Positions 45,093-56,017 of a stretch of 64,000 bases of DNA are shown here, piece by piece. Source of the stretch: Pezicula radicicola (Eukaryota; Ascomycota; Leotiomycetes; Helotiales; Dermateaceae); NCBI GenBank assembly GCA_003008705.1, contig PDUO01000005.1, positions 1,305,997 through 1,369,996 on the forward strand, written 5' to 3'. The notes under the pieces were generated by a model. The model worked only from the letters and a program-made list of their open reading frames with translations, was not told the origin of the DNA and made no database searches. Every line of letters begins with the position of its first letter. The first letter of the stretch is position 1. The position numbers and the translations under genes were made by a program.

Positions 45093-46790
45093 TCAAACCT
45101 TGGCTTTTTTCCGAATCATGCCTGCGCCGAGAATATTCACAGGAGGCTTTGCATATTCTGAGGGAGTTGGAGAAGAGCTAGAAGCTTCTGTGTCGCCTTT
45201 TCTCTTCTTTCTAACCAGTCCAGTGGTGAGGGTATTGATCCCGGTAGTGCCAGGACTACGTTGGACCTCTACAACTTTGATGCCGGTAACATTTTGACCC
45301 CAAGAGTCACTCATGCTCCCCCATGCACTAGAACGTACTTCGGTCGTCCATCGTTTAGAACTTGAGATTGCCAAATCCAGGTTCGCAAAGTCCAGGCGAA
45401 GTAGCAACTCAGTGATCCGTTTGTAGTCAGTTTCCTCAACGATAACCTGTCCTCGGCCTTCTGGACTCCATTTATAGTATGCAGTCTCCTCCGGCCTCTC
45501 TAATAGATAGTTTCTATTCTTAGTCTTGATGCGAGGCTGGCGAGGGACAATAATTCCTGAAAGCTTCTTTTTCTTCTCCTTTTGGGTATCAGGTGGTTTC
45601 ATAGTACCAGTAAATTGATCAAATGAAGAAATTTCAGTCTGGCTGAGTTTGAGAGGCGAACTTGTTGGCTGAACCTGGCTGGATGCTGTGAATGACGTGT
45701 TCGGCGTGAGAAGACCATCTTGAGAATGGATCGATGAAGGGTCATGGCTATTCGATGATTCAGTATTCGCACCAAGGTGTAAGCTCTCACTTTCACCAAT
45801 GATTGAATCGTGTGGCGGAGTGTGACGGATTGGGTTGAACACAATCCATATAAAACCAACGAGTCTTCCAGCAGAGCACTCTTGTCGGTATGCCATCATT
45901 TCCCAGAACTGTTCTATTGATTTCACACTTTTCCACTGTCCACTATCGCTGCTTTTCCCTTTGGATATCTCATCATCAAGTTCATCTAGAAATCGGGCTT
46001 TTGGGTCATCTGGGTAATGAGGAATCAAGCATCTTGGAGGTATGTTGTAGGAATACCGAGAAAGCTCTTGGAGTGGATGCCCAATAGACCATGGAGACTG
46101 CGAAGAAGGAGGTTTTATCTTTGATGGGATGTAAGATGAGGTTTCGTGAGTGTCGAGACCTGGGACGGTCAAATACCCCTCGACCGTCTGGTATTCCAAC
46201 TTGAGCGGTAAGTTGGTGACGCCCTCTACAAGCGGATTGAGAACTCGGCACCACCATTTTACAAGGCCCCTATCATCCAAAACATGCTTCCCCTCGTTCT
46301 CAACGCTTCCCGGAAACAAGTATTGATCTTGCGCTCGAGCAAAGAGAGATATGACACTTCGAGTATTGGGTCTTTGTCTCTGCTGAACAAGGTGCTGTAA
46401 GAATGTCGAAGTAATATCCCTTATTGGCGAAGGAGTCCCTTTCGGTAGCCTCAAGAGGTGCAGATATCCGGTCGAGTCGGCCTTCGAAACAAAGAACGTC
46501 GTGCAAAATGCCGTCGAGTATATTAAAACTTCGATTGCGAATACCAACACATCCCTTGCATTTTCAGCAGCCACAGTGCGAATTGAAACAGTCAAAAAGT
46601 GACTTTCACAGAATGTTCGATCGGGACGTTCATCTGGAGGTGCAGAATATAGTGCTGAGGTCCGAGCAGGTGGAGTAGATAAATGGCATATCTTAAAGGT
46701 GATATCTTTGGGAAGAGCGGCGGCCAGTTGCTCAATCAATGTTGGAGAGGTAATTGATGTTTTGGAGATAAGCCTCTCGTGTGCGGCCAT
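45093..46790 (-). CDS. RTT109: Histone H3 lysine acetyltransferase Rtt109
   Basis: Single exon, 565 aa from MAAHERLISK (eight more upstream codons are open but the internal Met at 46790 fits the family). Rtt109 (KAT11) features: N-terminal LAAALPKDITFKICHLSTPP, CESHFLTVS, FAIEVLIYSTAFCTTFFVSKADSTGYL, and KWWCRVLNPL in the catalytic core. Then follow RCLIPHYPDDPKARFLDEL, VKSIEQFWEMMAYRQECSAGRLVGFIWI and, far downstream, RITELLLRLDFANLDLAISSSKRWT. The loop between (about 350-430) is Ser/Gln-rich. The C-terminus is basic (RKKRKGD, GMIRKKAKV), as in fungal Rtt109 proteins that use it for nuclear import or Vps75/Asf1 contact. It acetylates H3K56 (and K9/K27) on new histones with Asf1/Vps75. Divergent from MRPL15; 226 bp between start codons. 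Confidence 0.92.
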   Translation of the reverse strand: MAAHERLISKTSITSPTLIEQLAAALPKDITFKICHLSTPPARTSALYSAPPDERPDRTFCESHFLTVSIRTVAAENARDVLVFAIEVLIYSTAFCTTFFVSKADSTGYLHLLRLPKGTPSPIRDITSTFLQHLVQQRQRPNTRSVISLFARAQDQYLFPGSVENEGKHVLDDRGLVKWWCRVLNPLVEGVTNLPLKLEYQTVEGYLTVPGLDTHETSSYIPSKIKPPSSQSPWSIGHPLQELSRYSYNIPPRCLIPHYPDDPKARFLDELDDEISKGKSSDSGQWKSVKSIEQFWEMMAYRQECSAGRLVGFIWIVFNPIRHTPPHDSIIGESESLHLGANTESSNSHDPSSIHSQDGLLTPNTSFTASSQVQPTSSPLKLSQTEISSFDQFTGTMKPPDTQKEKKKKLSGIIVPRQPRIKTKNRNYLLERPEETAYYKWSPEGRGQVIVEETDYKRITELLLRLDFANLDLAISSSKRWTTEVRSSAWGSMSDSWGQNVTGIKVVEVQRSPGTTGINTLTTGLVRKKRKGDTEASSSSPTPSEYAKPPVNILGAGMIRKKAKV

Positions 46791-47016
46791 AGTCAAATAA
46801 CATAGCAAAAGCAAGATGTCGAGGTCATGTCGAGTTGTGAAGGTTGAGACGTCGTTGAAGTAGAGAAGAGACGCGCAAGACAGGGGAGGGGTGTGTCCGG
46901 AGCTGGGAGACCGCGCCTATTTTAGAGCGAAATTGAAAAGCTTCAAGGCCGCCGACTCATGAATCTACGGCCATCTATTTCACAACGAACTGCGTGTACT
47001 GGTCCATTAAAATACA

Positions 47017-47895
47017 ATGGCATCAAAACCTGCTGGAAGATCGCTTCGATTGATCAGTAGACAAGTCCGACAACGTTGCACCGGCGCGAGCTCGAATTCC
47101 TCTTCTTCTCCTTCAGTTCGACAATTTTCTACTTCTACGATCCGACGAGATGAACAGAATGATGAGCAGCCTGGAGATCGGCCACGATGGTCGTACACAC
47201 CAAAACAGATGATAGCCCCATTTTCGCATCGGATTAAGGACCCAGAAAAGTCGTATGAGGTCAACGAGGACCCTGTGAAGGTTGACCAGGTGTACGTAAA
47301 ATTCCTAGGACGTGGAGGAGATAAGGTGCTCACGGATGAGGTGAAATGGCTTGCAATCACACATAAGAGTTTTGATCAGGGACGGAGAGGCTTCAATGAC
47401 CGACTTGCGTTCTTTGGTATGTATACCTACAGGGATTCCGAGTGGGCAAAAGCTGAGTGATGCAGGACGACGGATTTTGAACCTACAGACCAGTCTTGCC
47501 TTATTAGACTCCCCACTGGCTGGATCAACGCCGTCTGCCCCAGACCCAAAGGATGACCGGGAACCATTTACGCATCCTGCTTTGGAAGGGCTCCCACATT
47601 TAGCTCAAGTGCCACTTTCGGAAGTCCTGAGCAAGCAACGAATGTGTACCTTGGCACAGCAAATGGGATTAGCAGACGTCGTAAGGTGGAAGCCAAGAAA
47701 TGTAAGAGGCTCTGGACAAAGTGCATTGCAATATGCTAATTAGAACAGCCCAAAAACATCCAAGCATCCGGCATCGAAGTCGTGATGGCCACTTCAATAT
47801 ATGCCATAATCGGAGCGATAGCCTTACAGAAGGGCGGGGATGTTGCAGCACGAGTCGCGAGAGAGCGAGTATTAAAGCCGCTGGGTCTATTATAG
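47017..47895 (+). CDS. MRPL15: Mitochondrial large-subunit ribosomal protein mL57 (MRPL15), RNase III-like fold
   Basis: Three exons: 47017-47416, 47466-47701, 47749-47895 (260 aa); introns 47-49 nt with GTATGT/GTAAGA donors and CAG acceptors. A basic, Ser-rich presequence with RQFSTSTIRR matches a mitochondrial targeting signal. The body is an RNase III-type fold: TDEVKWLAITHKSFDQGRRGFNDRLAFFG-RRILNLQTSLALL, with the family's catalytic acidic residues apparently absent (FNDRLAFFG in place of the catalytic NERLEFLGD). The end, GIEVVMATSIYAIIGAIALQKGGDVAARVARERVLKPLG, is typical of fungal MRPL15. Structural role in the mitoribosome; not a nuclease. Shares its promoter region with RTT109. Confidence 0.92.
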
Positions 47896-48949
47896 TGATT
47901 ATTTGCATAGCATGGACGGCGCCGGTTGTAGAATAGTGTACATTATGTATAACCTCTCTCAAAGTGTGGATTGGAGTCATGAACGGAAGCTTGCCATTGG
48001 AGTCTCCATGTCAATATATACGACGTTCTGTATCATGGTATTTGTCCACGACCTTACTAATGTTGGGTGCCGTGGATTCGAGACAAAGGAGGCTGACATC
48101 TTAACGGTAGGTGTTCAAACATAAGGCAATTGCCAGGAAGGTTCCAGCACTTATTCCTTCAGAAATGGGGCACCGAATATTGCAAGTGCACTATGGACAG
48201 TTCCATATCTACGTGTTCCAGGACTTTCTTGTGCAAATTCAAATCTTGTTTGAATGCTCCCAAGTGCTATGCACATTAAAAGCAGCTGCTAGACGCAGTT
48301 CCGTAATTGTCTAACATAGAATGGCTGCATGCTTACAAAATTGGCAGAAGCTACCTTGTCACAGAAGACAATTCCATTCAATATCTACTACCCCAGAGTA
48401 TTATTGTACATTTCCCTTCCTTACCTTACATAATTCGTTACTCATTCCAAGCGCGGCTGTTCATTGGCTCTGTCGTTTATTTATTCGAGAGGCACATGAC
48501 TTCAGGGGTAAATATCCAGCCTCAGTTTCGTCTGCCACTAAGTACATAAATCATTGCTGTGCCTCCACCACTCTGTTGCAACACACAGGCCTGGCATACT
48601 CAGCCTGAGAATGCTCATGTTTTGCTGCTTATTTTCATGCTCTGGCGATTAGTCATTCCGATGGAACCTATAGGCGACAAGTATCGTATACTTTCATTTC
48701 TCTATTCTAGGTTATGGTTGTTTTTGGGGCTTTGGAGTTGAATATTATATAATATCCTCCCTTCCGTCGAGGTAGTCTGTATTTGAAATTCGTTCCCACA
48801 CTCAAAGCCTTTCACTTTCACGTCTTAACTCAATAGACTTATGATTCCCAAATCCTAACTTGAACTTTATCACTCATTCCCCTCTTACACCTACCGTCGT
48901 TGGCACTTTCATTCCTCCTCACTTAGCCCTAACGAACACATATTTTACC
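47896..48949. other. Intergenic region
   Basis: About 1.05 kb, only short unconvincing ORFs. The final ~100 bases are CT-rich like a leader for the RTA1 gene. Nothing else seen. Confidence 0.4.
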
Positions 48950-50630
48950 ATGCGGCTCCCACATCTAGCAACCATTGTAACCATCCTCACCTTAACATCT
49001 GCCCTAGCAGTACGAACTGAGTCAACTCCAACCCAAACATCCATACCCACAACCACAGACACAACATCAAGCATTCCAACCGGCGAATTCATAACAACAA
49101 AACACATCACAATAGCAGGGCAAACGAATGCTCATGTAACCATTCCAGGACAAACAATCAATATAGCAATTCCAACCTGTATTCAAACCATCACACCAGA
49201 TTCTAATGGCTACGTACCACCCGGAACATGCAATGCGTTGTACGACTATTATCCATCATTTGGTGCGGCTGTTTTATTTTCGGTGTTGTTTGGTGTAGTT
49301 ACTGTTTTGCATATTGGACAAGCTGCAAAGTATAAAAAGGTATGGCTCTCCTTTTCTTCTGTGTTTAGTTAAGGAATAGGGGGATGCGTTGACGAGCTCA
49401 TGAACCCGTTAGCATAAAGAAAGAGAGGATTGCTGGCTAACATTTTTGTGCGTATCTAGAAATTCTGTTGGGTACTTATCATGGCTTGTATTTGGGAATT
49501 CGGATCTTTTGTTACTCGAGCTATCAGTACCAAGCATCAGCAAAACGTAGGCGTAGCATTAACGTCACAGATACTAGTATTACTCGCACCACTCTGTAAG
49601 TAATAACTCGAAGAACCGTCTCCTTCGCATATATATCTTTCCGAAACCAAGTTCCTCCCACCAGCCAAACTCTCAATTCCTAAACCCTCAAAATCAAAAA
49701 CTAACAAAAATCCACAAAACAGGGGTCAACGCATTCGACTATATCCTCCTAACCCACCTAATCCACTACTACCACCCCCTCCACCAAATCTCCAAAATAC
49801 CAACCCCCCTCCTATCACTCCTCTTCATCTCCCTCGACATCCTCTCCTTCATAATCCAATTAATCGGAGGCACCCTAGCCGGTCCCACATCTCCAGATTC
49901 CCAAATCATGAAAGGAATTCATATCTATATGGGAGGTATAGGTCTCCAACAATTCTTCATTTTTATTTTCTTGGGTGTGGCAGTGATGTTTCAGAGGGAG
50001 ATGGGAAGGTTTGAGAGGTTGGGGTTGCTTGAGAAGCGGAAGGAGGGGTGGAGAAGTTTGTTGTGGATTATTTATGGGAGTTTGGGGTTTATCACTGTGA
50101 GTTCTATTCCTTGAGATCCATCCTCCGTATAACTAAACTGAAAACTAACATTCAAACAAAAGATCCGCATCATATTCCGTCTAGTCGAATTCTCTGGTGG
50201 TAAAGACTCAAATAATCCTCTCCCATTCCACGAATCCTATTTCTACATCTTCGATGCCGTACCCATGTTTTTCGCCCTCCTAATCATGAATATCATTCAT
50301 CCTGGTACTCAACTCATTGGTCCGAATTCGGAGGTTCCATCTTTGAAGAATTTAGTTGTTGGGTGGTTTAAGGGAAGAAAGGCTGATGGGAATGGTGGAG
50401 GTGAGAGAGGATTTGGAAGGAGAGATGGATGGGAGCAAATGGGAGGGGAGGGATGGAAAGAAGGGGATGAGGTGGAGTTAGTGAGGAAGAATGCTATGGA
50501 ACTTCCGCCTAGATATTCTGCTGGTTCTGGTTCGTATGCTGAGATGAGCGGTGTTGAGGAGCAGAGGGAACCTGTTGAACTTGGTGGGAGTAGGAGTAGT
50601 CAGGCTAAGATTATGCCTTTGGGAAAGTAG
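48950..50630 (+). CDS. RTA1-like (lipid-translocating exporter family) seven-TM protein
   Basis: Four exons: 48950-49339, 49460-49595, 49723-50096, 50163-50630 (455 aa); introns 66-127 nt. The N-terminal signal-like segment and Thr-rich extracellular stretch with two GQT repeats precede CNALYDYYPSFGAAVLFSVLFGV, the characteristic RTA1 entry into TM1. Conserved RTA1 segments follow: CWVLIMACIWEFGSF, QILVLLAPL-WVNAFDYIL, LSLLFISLDILSFIIQLIGG, MGGIGLQQFFIFIFL, IRIIFRLVEFSGG, FYIFDAVPMFFALLIMNIIHPG. The C-terminal tail (about 90 aa) is Gly/Arg/Glu-rich and cytosolic. RTA1 family members affect sphingoid long-chain-base and azole tolerance in the plasma membrane. The particular substrate is unknown. 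The start is chosen at the Met directly before the signal-like helix. Confidence 0.9.
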
Positions 50631-51147
50631 TTGTGAGTGATATGTGAATTTATGGGTGTTTGGTTTGGTTTGGGATCAATATCTTTGGGTGTTTGGTTGG
50701 AATATTGTAAACTAGTTAGTAGATATAGCAATTCTTTCTGACTTATGAAACAAATTACCTGTTGAGTATTTTCTCAATAGAGATATAGCTCACCCAACGG
50801 AAATTGGTAATCGAGCACTTATTACTTGCCATGGATACTATAGTCTGCTTTGGAAGGTCTCGCCGTCACTAACCCCAAATGATGCGACATGTTATGGAAC
50901 GTATGATCGGCAAAAAGTCTCAACTTTTAGAAAACACTGTCAAAGAGCACTGCCAAAAACAGAATAAAGTGTGAATTCTCAAATACAATGCCAATCCTGC
51001 TCGCTAATCCAAAACCCAATCCTGTGCTCCTTTTATTATACAGAATCTACTTCCCAATGCAGGTATGCCGACCCATAATTAAGGCAAGCTACGAATCTTC
51101 ATGATGCCCCAGATATTTATAAACAATTATACAACTCTCTGTTTTGC
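50631..51147. other. Intergenic between convergent genes
   Basis: 517 bp between RTA1 (+) and the 900-aa gene (-). AT-rich, no ORF or structure seen. Confidence 0.4.
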
Positions 51148-53850
51148 TCACCGTAGCATGTACGACAAATCTGGTAACGCATGAACAATGCTCCTCACAA
51201 TCCGATCTTGCTCTAGTTCGTCTCTTGTTTTATGTTCCTTTGACTCACGAACGGGGGCTTTAGTCGTGGGAACAGGATTTCTTGCAAAGCTAACAGCTTT
51301 TGCCGGTATTACTGCTTGTTTAGGAGGTGACGTAGGTACATTCGCCAGAATAGGTTTTGGCGCTGGTGCTGAGTCGAAGAACGAGAAGTCTGCAGATGCC
51401 CAAGGGTCACTAGTACTTCTGTTTGATGTAGCTTTATCAGAGGGAGATGTGCCATCTTTAGTAATACTTTGAGAACTAGAAGATAATGGCGCAGTCAATA
51501 GAACGCCATTGGAAAGTCCTCGGCTCACGACCTGGGGAATGAGAACACTGTCAAGACTTGCTCTTGGTCTATGATCTAGTTCAAATGCTCGTTTTTGAGG
51601 TTCGAGAATAGATTTGTTTTGAAGTGAGGTAGATGATGCTCCATTGAAGCTTCTAGACCTCTTGTGACGCAACTGCGGTACCGGGAAAGAAGGACCAGGA
51701 GTAACAATTGGGGAAGAGACCATTTCTCCCCATTCGTCATCCTCATCAGTTGGTGCAGGCTCAATGATAAGACCTGAAGCAGGTGGTTGTGCCCGGAGCT
51801 TTATCTGAGATGATGGTGCCGTTGAAGATAATGGAATACTAAGAGGTTCTTTGATCGTTTTCGGCTTAACGTGCGGTTGGAGAGGAACAACTGGGGCTTC
51901 CTTTGGCTTGTGTGTCTTCTTGGAAACGGGAGACTGACTTGTCGATGCTGACCTTTGAGGAAGGCTGCTCTTAGGCGAATCTGATCTTATGCTTGGTTTA
52001 GGTCGCTGTGCTGGCTTTTCCTGAACTTGGATCGGCGCTTTTATCGCAACATCACCACCACCTGAAGGCGTATTCCATCCGAAGTTTGCGACTGCTGGTG
52101 GCTCAACTTTGGTCTCGGTAGGATGAGATATAGACTTTGCGGAGCTATGTCCCCGTTCGTGACCTCTGGGAGAAGAGTGTCGAGATGATATTTTGGGCCA
52201 TTCCCTGGGGACTTCTGGAGCATTCTCCATGATATCTTGAGAATTTTTCTTGCTGCGCTTCGCTGCAAGAGCCGACGAAATGGGCACAGGCGCTTGAGCA
52301 GCATCATTCCATCCAAAAATAGAGCTTCCTTTGCTAGCCCCGCCAAGTACCACACGTCCACTCAAACGATCTTCCTCCATCCACCTGCCTACTATCTTCA
52401 AGGTGTCCACTCGTACCTCAGATTTGCGCCAGCTGATTCGTTTGTAGTTATCGTCGTTCCCGGTATTATGCTTTCTCATGCTGCCATACCTTGATATTCT
52501 ATACCATGTCTTCCTTTGCTCAACAGAATTGAAACAGTCATGGATTTGTGTGTCAGATATGAAGACCTTTTCCGTTGAAGAATCAGGTTCAAGTCCCGGA
52601 AATAATGCACCCACCATTGGCGTCTTGACTTCAAATGTGACAGGACCAAAGTCTGGCTTTGCTCCCTCGCTTGTTTCTACAGAGCTACCATTGAATGGTG
52701 ATTTTTCTGCAGGTTCTTCAGCAGTATCCGACATGCCTTCTTCGAAATCCCCAAAATCATCCCCAAAGTCATCATCTTCTTCATCTTGAGTATCCTTTTT
52801 CGATCGATTGACATCGAGCTCTTCTCTGTCCGGCTTCTGTGGAGTCCTTGAAATCGGTTCGACCGCTTCGATTTGTTTTGCAATAATATCATCAAAGTGA
52901 TGCACTAGTTCCTGAACTTTCGAAGATGCTTTTTTCTCCATCTGAGGTCGTCCTTGCTCCTCGTCCAATGATGTTCTTGGGGACTCTGGCAACGGCTGTT
53001 CATCATGGTGGCTATGTTCTGATGGGGAAGAAGATGGCCGAGACGACTCCTGATCAACTGGACGATCTCCAGAATCATGCTGACTATTCCTGACTGATCC
53101 TATGTCTCTATGGCCCTCAGCAACATTATCGTCAAGTGCAATTCCGCTATCTGGATCATTTGCTTGACCAGGGACTTCTGCTAAATCGTGTCCTACAAGA
53201 ACATGACTTAGGTTCCTTTCCCGTGTCTTTATTTTTGGAGTTTCTGTCTCCTGCGCCTTCTCCCCAGAATCCCCCAATGGCAAAGGTTCCAGACCATCCC
53301 CTTTCGTAGGCTGTGCATCCCATTGAAACTTGGGTAGCTCCTCCAAGACATCGTCCGCAACTCCGTGTTTATATTCGGTTTCTCCTAGCTGCGCATCGAA
53401 GGTCGACTTCCCCTGCTCCTCATTATTCAAGGTGATCTCTGATGGTGCCTCCGTAGCCCAGGGGTCTGGCGAAGGTTGCCTAGCTATGGTTGCAGCAGGT
53501 GCAACTAAATTCGAGGGTATCTCAACGGCATTGTCTGATGCATCATCCCAGGATGGAAGTAATCCATTGAGTCCTTCCGAAGACTTCGACTCCTTAGACG
53601 TCTCCTTCGTTCCCCATCCATTCTCCGCATGTGAATTCCATTTCAAACTAGTCTGCACGTTGCCTGAATCTGCAGCCCAATCTCCAAAGCCGCCATCTTC
53701 TTCGTCCCAAGGTGACTTGACACCAGCCTTGTCCTCCAGTGGCAATACCCCGACCGGAGTCCCGGGCCTTGCTTCACCCTCATCTTTTGCCCGCGCTGGT
53801 GCTTCGTGTTGTATTTCGTCTGCCCATGGCGAGCCCCAGGGATCGTCCAT
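51148..53850 (-). CDS. Conserved-looking 900-aa acidic, disordered protein (function unknown)
   Basis: Single exon, 900 aa on minus, starting MDDPWGSPWADEIQHE. Sequence is mostly low-complexity, Ser/Pro/Glu/Asp-rich, with short hydrophobic/acidic motifs: DPWGSPW, PWDEEDGGFGDWA, PSWDD, DPWATE, DDFGDDFGDFEEG, FGWN and DPWASADFSFF. Such WxxD/E, DFGDFE and DPW repeats are typical of clathrin/adaptor-binding linear motifs (aftiphilin-like proteins), so a role in vesicle traffic is a guess from motif type only. One ordered region is at about 430-530 (TQIHDCFNSVEQRKTWYRISRYGSMRKHN...KRISWRKSEVRVDTLKIVGRWMEED), and the end is a well-formed QDRIVRSIVHALPDLSYMLR. No catalytic motif. Divergent from CFD1; 311 bp between starts. 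Confidence 0.7.
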   Translation of the reverse strand: MDDPWGSPWADEIQHEAPARAKDEGEARPGTPVGVLPLEDKAGVKSPWDEEDGGFGDWAADSGNVQTSLKWNSHAENGWGTKETSKESKSSEGLNGLLPSWDDASDNAVEIPSNLVAPAATIARQPSPDPWATEAPSEITLNNEEQGKSTFDAQLGETEYKHGVADDVLEELPKFQWDAQPTKGDGLEPLPLGDSGEKAQETETPKIKTRERNLSHVLVGHDLAEVPGQANDPDSGIALDDNVAEGHRDIGSVRNSQHDSGDRPVDQESSRPSSSPSEHSHHDEQPLPESPRTSLDEEQGRPQMEKKASSKVQELVHHFDDIIAKQIEAVEPISRTPQKPDREELDVNRSKKDTQDEEDDDFGDDFGDFEEGMSDTAEEPAEKSPFNGSSVETSEGAKPDFGPVTFEVKTPMVGALFPGLEPDSSTEKVFISDTQIHDCFNSVEQRKTWYRISRYGSMRKHNTGNDDNYKRISWRKSEVRVDTLKIVGRWMEEDRLSGRVVLGGASKGSSIFGWNDAAQAPVPISSALAAKRSKKNSQDIMENAPEVPREWPKISSRHSSPRGHERGHSSAKSISHPTETKVEPPAVANFGWNTPSGGGDVAIKAPIQVQEKPAQRPKPSIRSDSPKSSLPQRSASTSQSPVSKKTHKPKEAPVVPLQPHVKPKTIKEPLSIPLSSTAPSSQIKLRAQPPASGLIIEPAPTDEDDEWGEMVSSPIVTPGPSFPVPQLRHKRSRSFNGASSTSLQNKSILEPQKRAFELDHRPRASLDSVLIPQVVSRGLSNGVLLTAPLSSSSQSITKDGTSPSDKATSNRSTSDPWASADFSFFDSAPAPKPILANVPTSPPKQAVIPAKAVSFARNPVPTTKAPVRESKEHKTRDELEQDRIVRSIVHALPDLSYMLR

Positions 53851-54161
53851 ATCGAAATAAATGAGAGGAGGCTCTCATATTGATATTTGGGAAAATACAG
53901 GGCACATTATATTGGGTTAAGACGGCGCCAAGTGTACGGGATACGGGGTACTTTGTATCATGAGTGTCAGTGCAGGCTGCTCCGTAAAACATCGGATTCT
54001 CACTCGGTACGGTGGCTCGGTGGACAAGGGTCTTCAGCGGCACTTCGGCGTCATGGCTGGCTGATCAATCCAACCGATAAGGGCCAAACTTTTCTTTCTG
54101 CTCAACTTCAACATGCGACGGATACCTAATGCAGTATTCTTTCTTGGATCAATAGTTCAAG
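53851..54161. promoter_or_regulatory. Short divergent promoter region
   Basis: 311 bp between the start codons of the 900-aa gene (-) and CFD1 (+). Both 5' leaders and promoters must share it. Several GTACGG/TACGGGGTAC-like words, no known operator recognised. Confidence 0.4.
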
Positions 54162-55149
54162 ATGTCCTTGGATAAAGTCAAGAACATAGTTTTAGTAAGA
54201 AGCCACAGCACCCCCAAGAATTCATTCAGACTGATCAGATGAACAGGTCCTCTCGGGCAAAGGTGGCGTGGGCAAATCCTCCATCACAACCCAGCTAGCA
54301 CTCTCCCTCTCCCTTGCTGGGCAATCCGTCGGTGTCCTCGATATCGATCTTACTGGACCCTCTATACCGCGTCTCTTCGGCATCGAATCATCAAAAGTAA
54401 CTCAAGCTCCTGGCGGATGGGTTCCAGTTCCTGTCCATTCAGCGAACCCCGAAGCTGGAGTAGGCTCTTTGCGATGTATGTCCCTAGGCTTTCTGCTGCG
54501 CGAGCGAGGTGATGCAGTGGTGTGGAGAGGTCCGAAGAAGACGGCCATGGTCCGGCAATTCCTGTCAGATGTGCTGTGGGGGGAATGCGATTATCTTCTA
54601 ATCGATACCCCACCAGGCACGAGCGATGAGCATATTAGTCTGGCAGAAACGCTGTTGAAAAATGCGCTACCTGGACAAGTGAAAGGAGCTGTAGTTGTCA
54701 CCACTCCGCAGGCTGTTGCAACAGCGGATGTGAAAAAGGAATTGAACTTCTGTGTCAAAACTGGAATCAAAGTCATTGGTGTGGTGGAGAACATGAGCGG
54801 GTTCGTTTGCCCGAACTGCTCAGAGTGTACAAATGTTTTCAGTTCCGGAGGAGGAAGAGTCATGGCTCAGGAGTTCAATGTCAGGTTTTTGGCAAGTGTT
54901 CCCATTGATCCTCAGTTTGTCATGCTGGTTGAAGCTGGCAGAAAACCAGTATATCCAATAGGAACCTCTGTCAATGGGCAGGACATAGGAGCCCAATCCA
55001 ATGGAGAGGCATTATCTGACACAAAAGAGCCCGGGAAGCTAGTGGAAAAGTACAAAAGTTGCTCGCTGTGCCCAATATTCAAGGATATTACCAACGATGT
55101 TATGGCAGTTGCTGAAGGAAGGGCTGTGCAAGAGCGGGTAACAGAATGA
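54162..55149 (+). CDS. CFD1: Cytosolic Fe-S cluster assembly factor Cfd1 (NUBP2)
   Basis: Two exons: 54162-54194 and 54247-55149 (311 aa). The 33-nt first exon ([11 protein letters not shown]) is joined over a 52-nt intron (GTAAGA...GAACAG) to [16 protein letters not shown], giving the N-terminal deviant Walker A (KGGVGKS) of Mrp/NBP35-type P-loop NTPases. Other motifs: [15 protein letters not shown] (switch I region), [28 protein letters not shown] (Walker B/A'), [13 protein letters not shown] and [14 protein letters not shown], containing the CxxC that bridges the transferred 4Fe-4S cluster. It lacks the Nbp35 N-terminal ferredoxin-like cysteines, so Cfd1 rather than Nbp35. Works as a scaffold with Nbp35 in the cytosol. 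The C-terminal extension of about 20 aa is unremarkable. Confidence 0.93.
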
Positions 55150-55903
55150 CGATACAGACGACCTAGGTGGGAAATGCATTATCAATGGAGTTCAGGGCTC
55201 ATACGGCATATAGACACAATTCGGCATTGGCTATGGCGTTAATAAATGGGCTTGGGGGAGATCGCATTGCACGATTTATTGCAAAACATTGCTGCACCGC
55301 AGGCATACTCGAGTAGATAGATATTCCAGTTCAAAAATTGATTTTGCATTCAGTAACTACCGTGCGAATTGAATTATAAGAGATCATTTTGAATAACTAT
55401 CTATTTAGACTTCGGATTCTGCACTCTAAAGTCACTGGACAAAGCTCAATTCACCACCGACCTATTAGATTGAAGCTTTTGTATCCCGCATGTGAAAAGA
55501 CAACAAGGCTGCTCGGGCCACAACCCCGCCTGCCAGCCGCCAAGAAGCCTGAAGGCAAGAGCCACGACCGCAGCCTGAATAAATTTTTAATCGCTCAGGG
55601 AACAACTCCAGCACACAACAACTTCTCCTGAACACCAAATTAAATGGATAATCCGTAGCCACGACTGCAATATTTTGGCACACATCCAGCAATTCACTGC
55701 CTGAAGTCCAATCTGGTAGGTTCAAAAATCTTCTATCTCTAAAGCGGTTAGGTATTAATGACGTGGGTCAACAGGTCTTCTGCACACACGACAAATATTA
55801 ACCACCAACAAAACACTTCAACTTCAACTTCTACTTTTCCCCTAATTCAATACTTGCCACCACTGCGCACAACTCTATCCCTCCTCTCGCGACGGATATC
55901 TCG
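55150..55903. other. Intergenic between CFD1 and SPE2
   Basis: About 750 bp containing the CFD1 3' UTR and the distal SPE2 promoter; AT-rich to 55400. No ORF worth calling. A CAACTTCAACTTCTACTTTTCC-like pyrimidine tract from 55820 marks the probable SPE2 transcript start area. Confidence 0.4.
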
Positions 55904-55924
55904 ATGAACAAAAATCATCTTTGA
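55904..55924 (+). promoter_or_regulatory. Six-codon upstream ORF in the SPE2 leader
   Basis: ATG followed by five codons and TGA (MNKNHL). It is only translated if the transcript begins upstream of it, which I cannot verify. Noted because AdoMet decarboxylase mRNAs in other kingdoms use tiny uORFs for polyamine control. Confidence 0.35.
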
Positions 55925-56017
55925 ACCTGCAAAACTTTGCGTCGTTGTCACAGCCAGTGTCTTGAAGACTCTGGGCAGTGACCCTCAACCTTTTCCTCCA
56001 ACTTCCCACGTTACTCT

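Noticed and set aside
53330..53860. 176-codon plus-strand ORF
   Set aside because: Antisense of the 900-aa gene, no motif.
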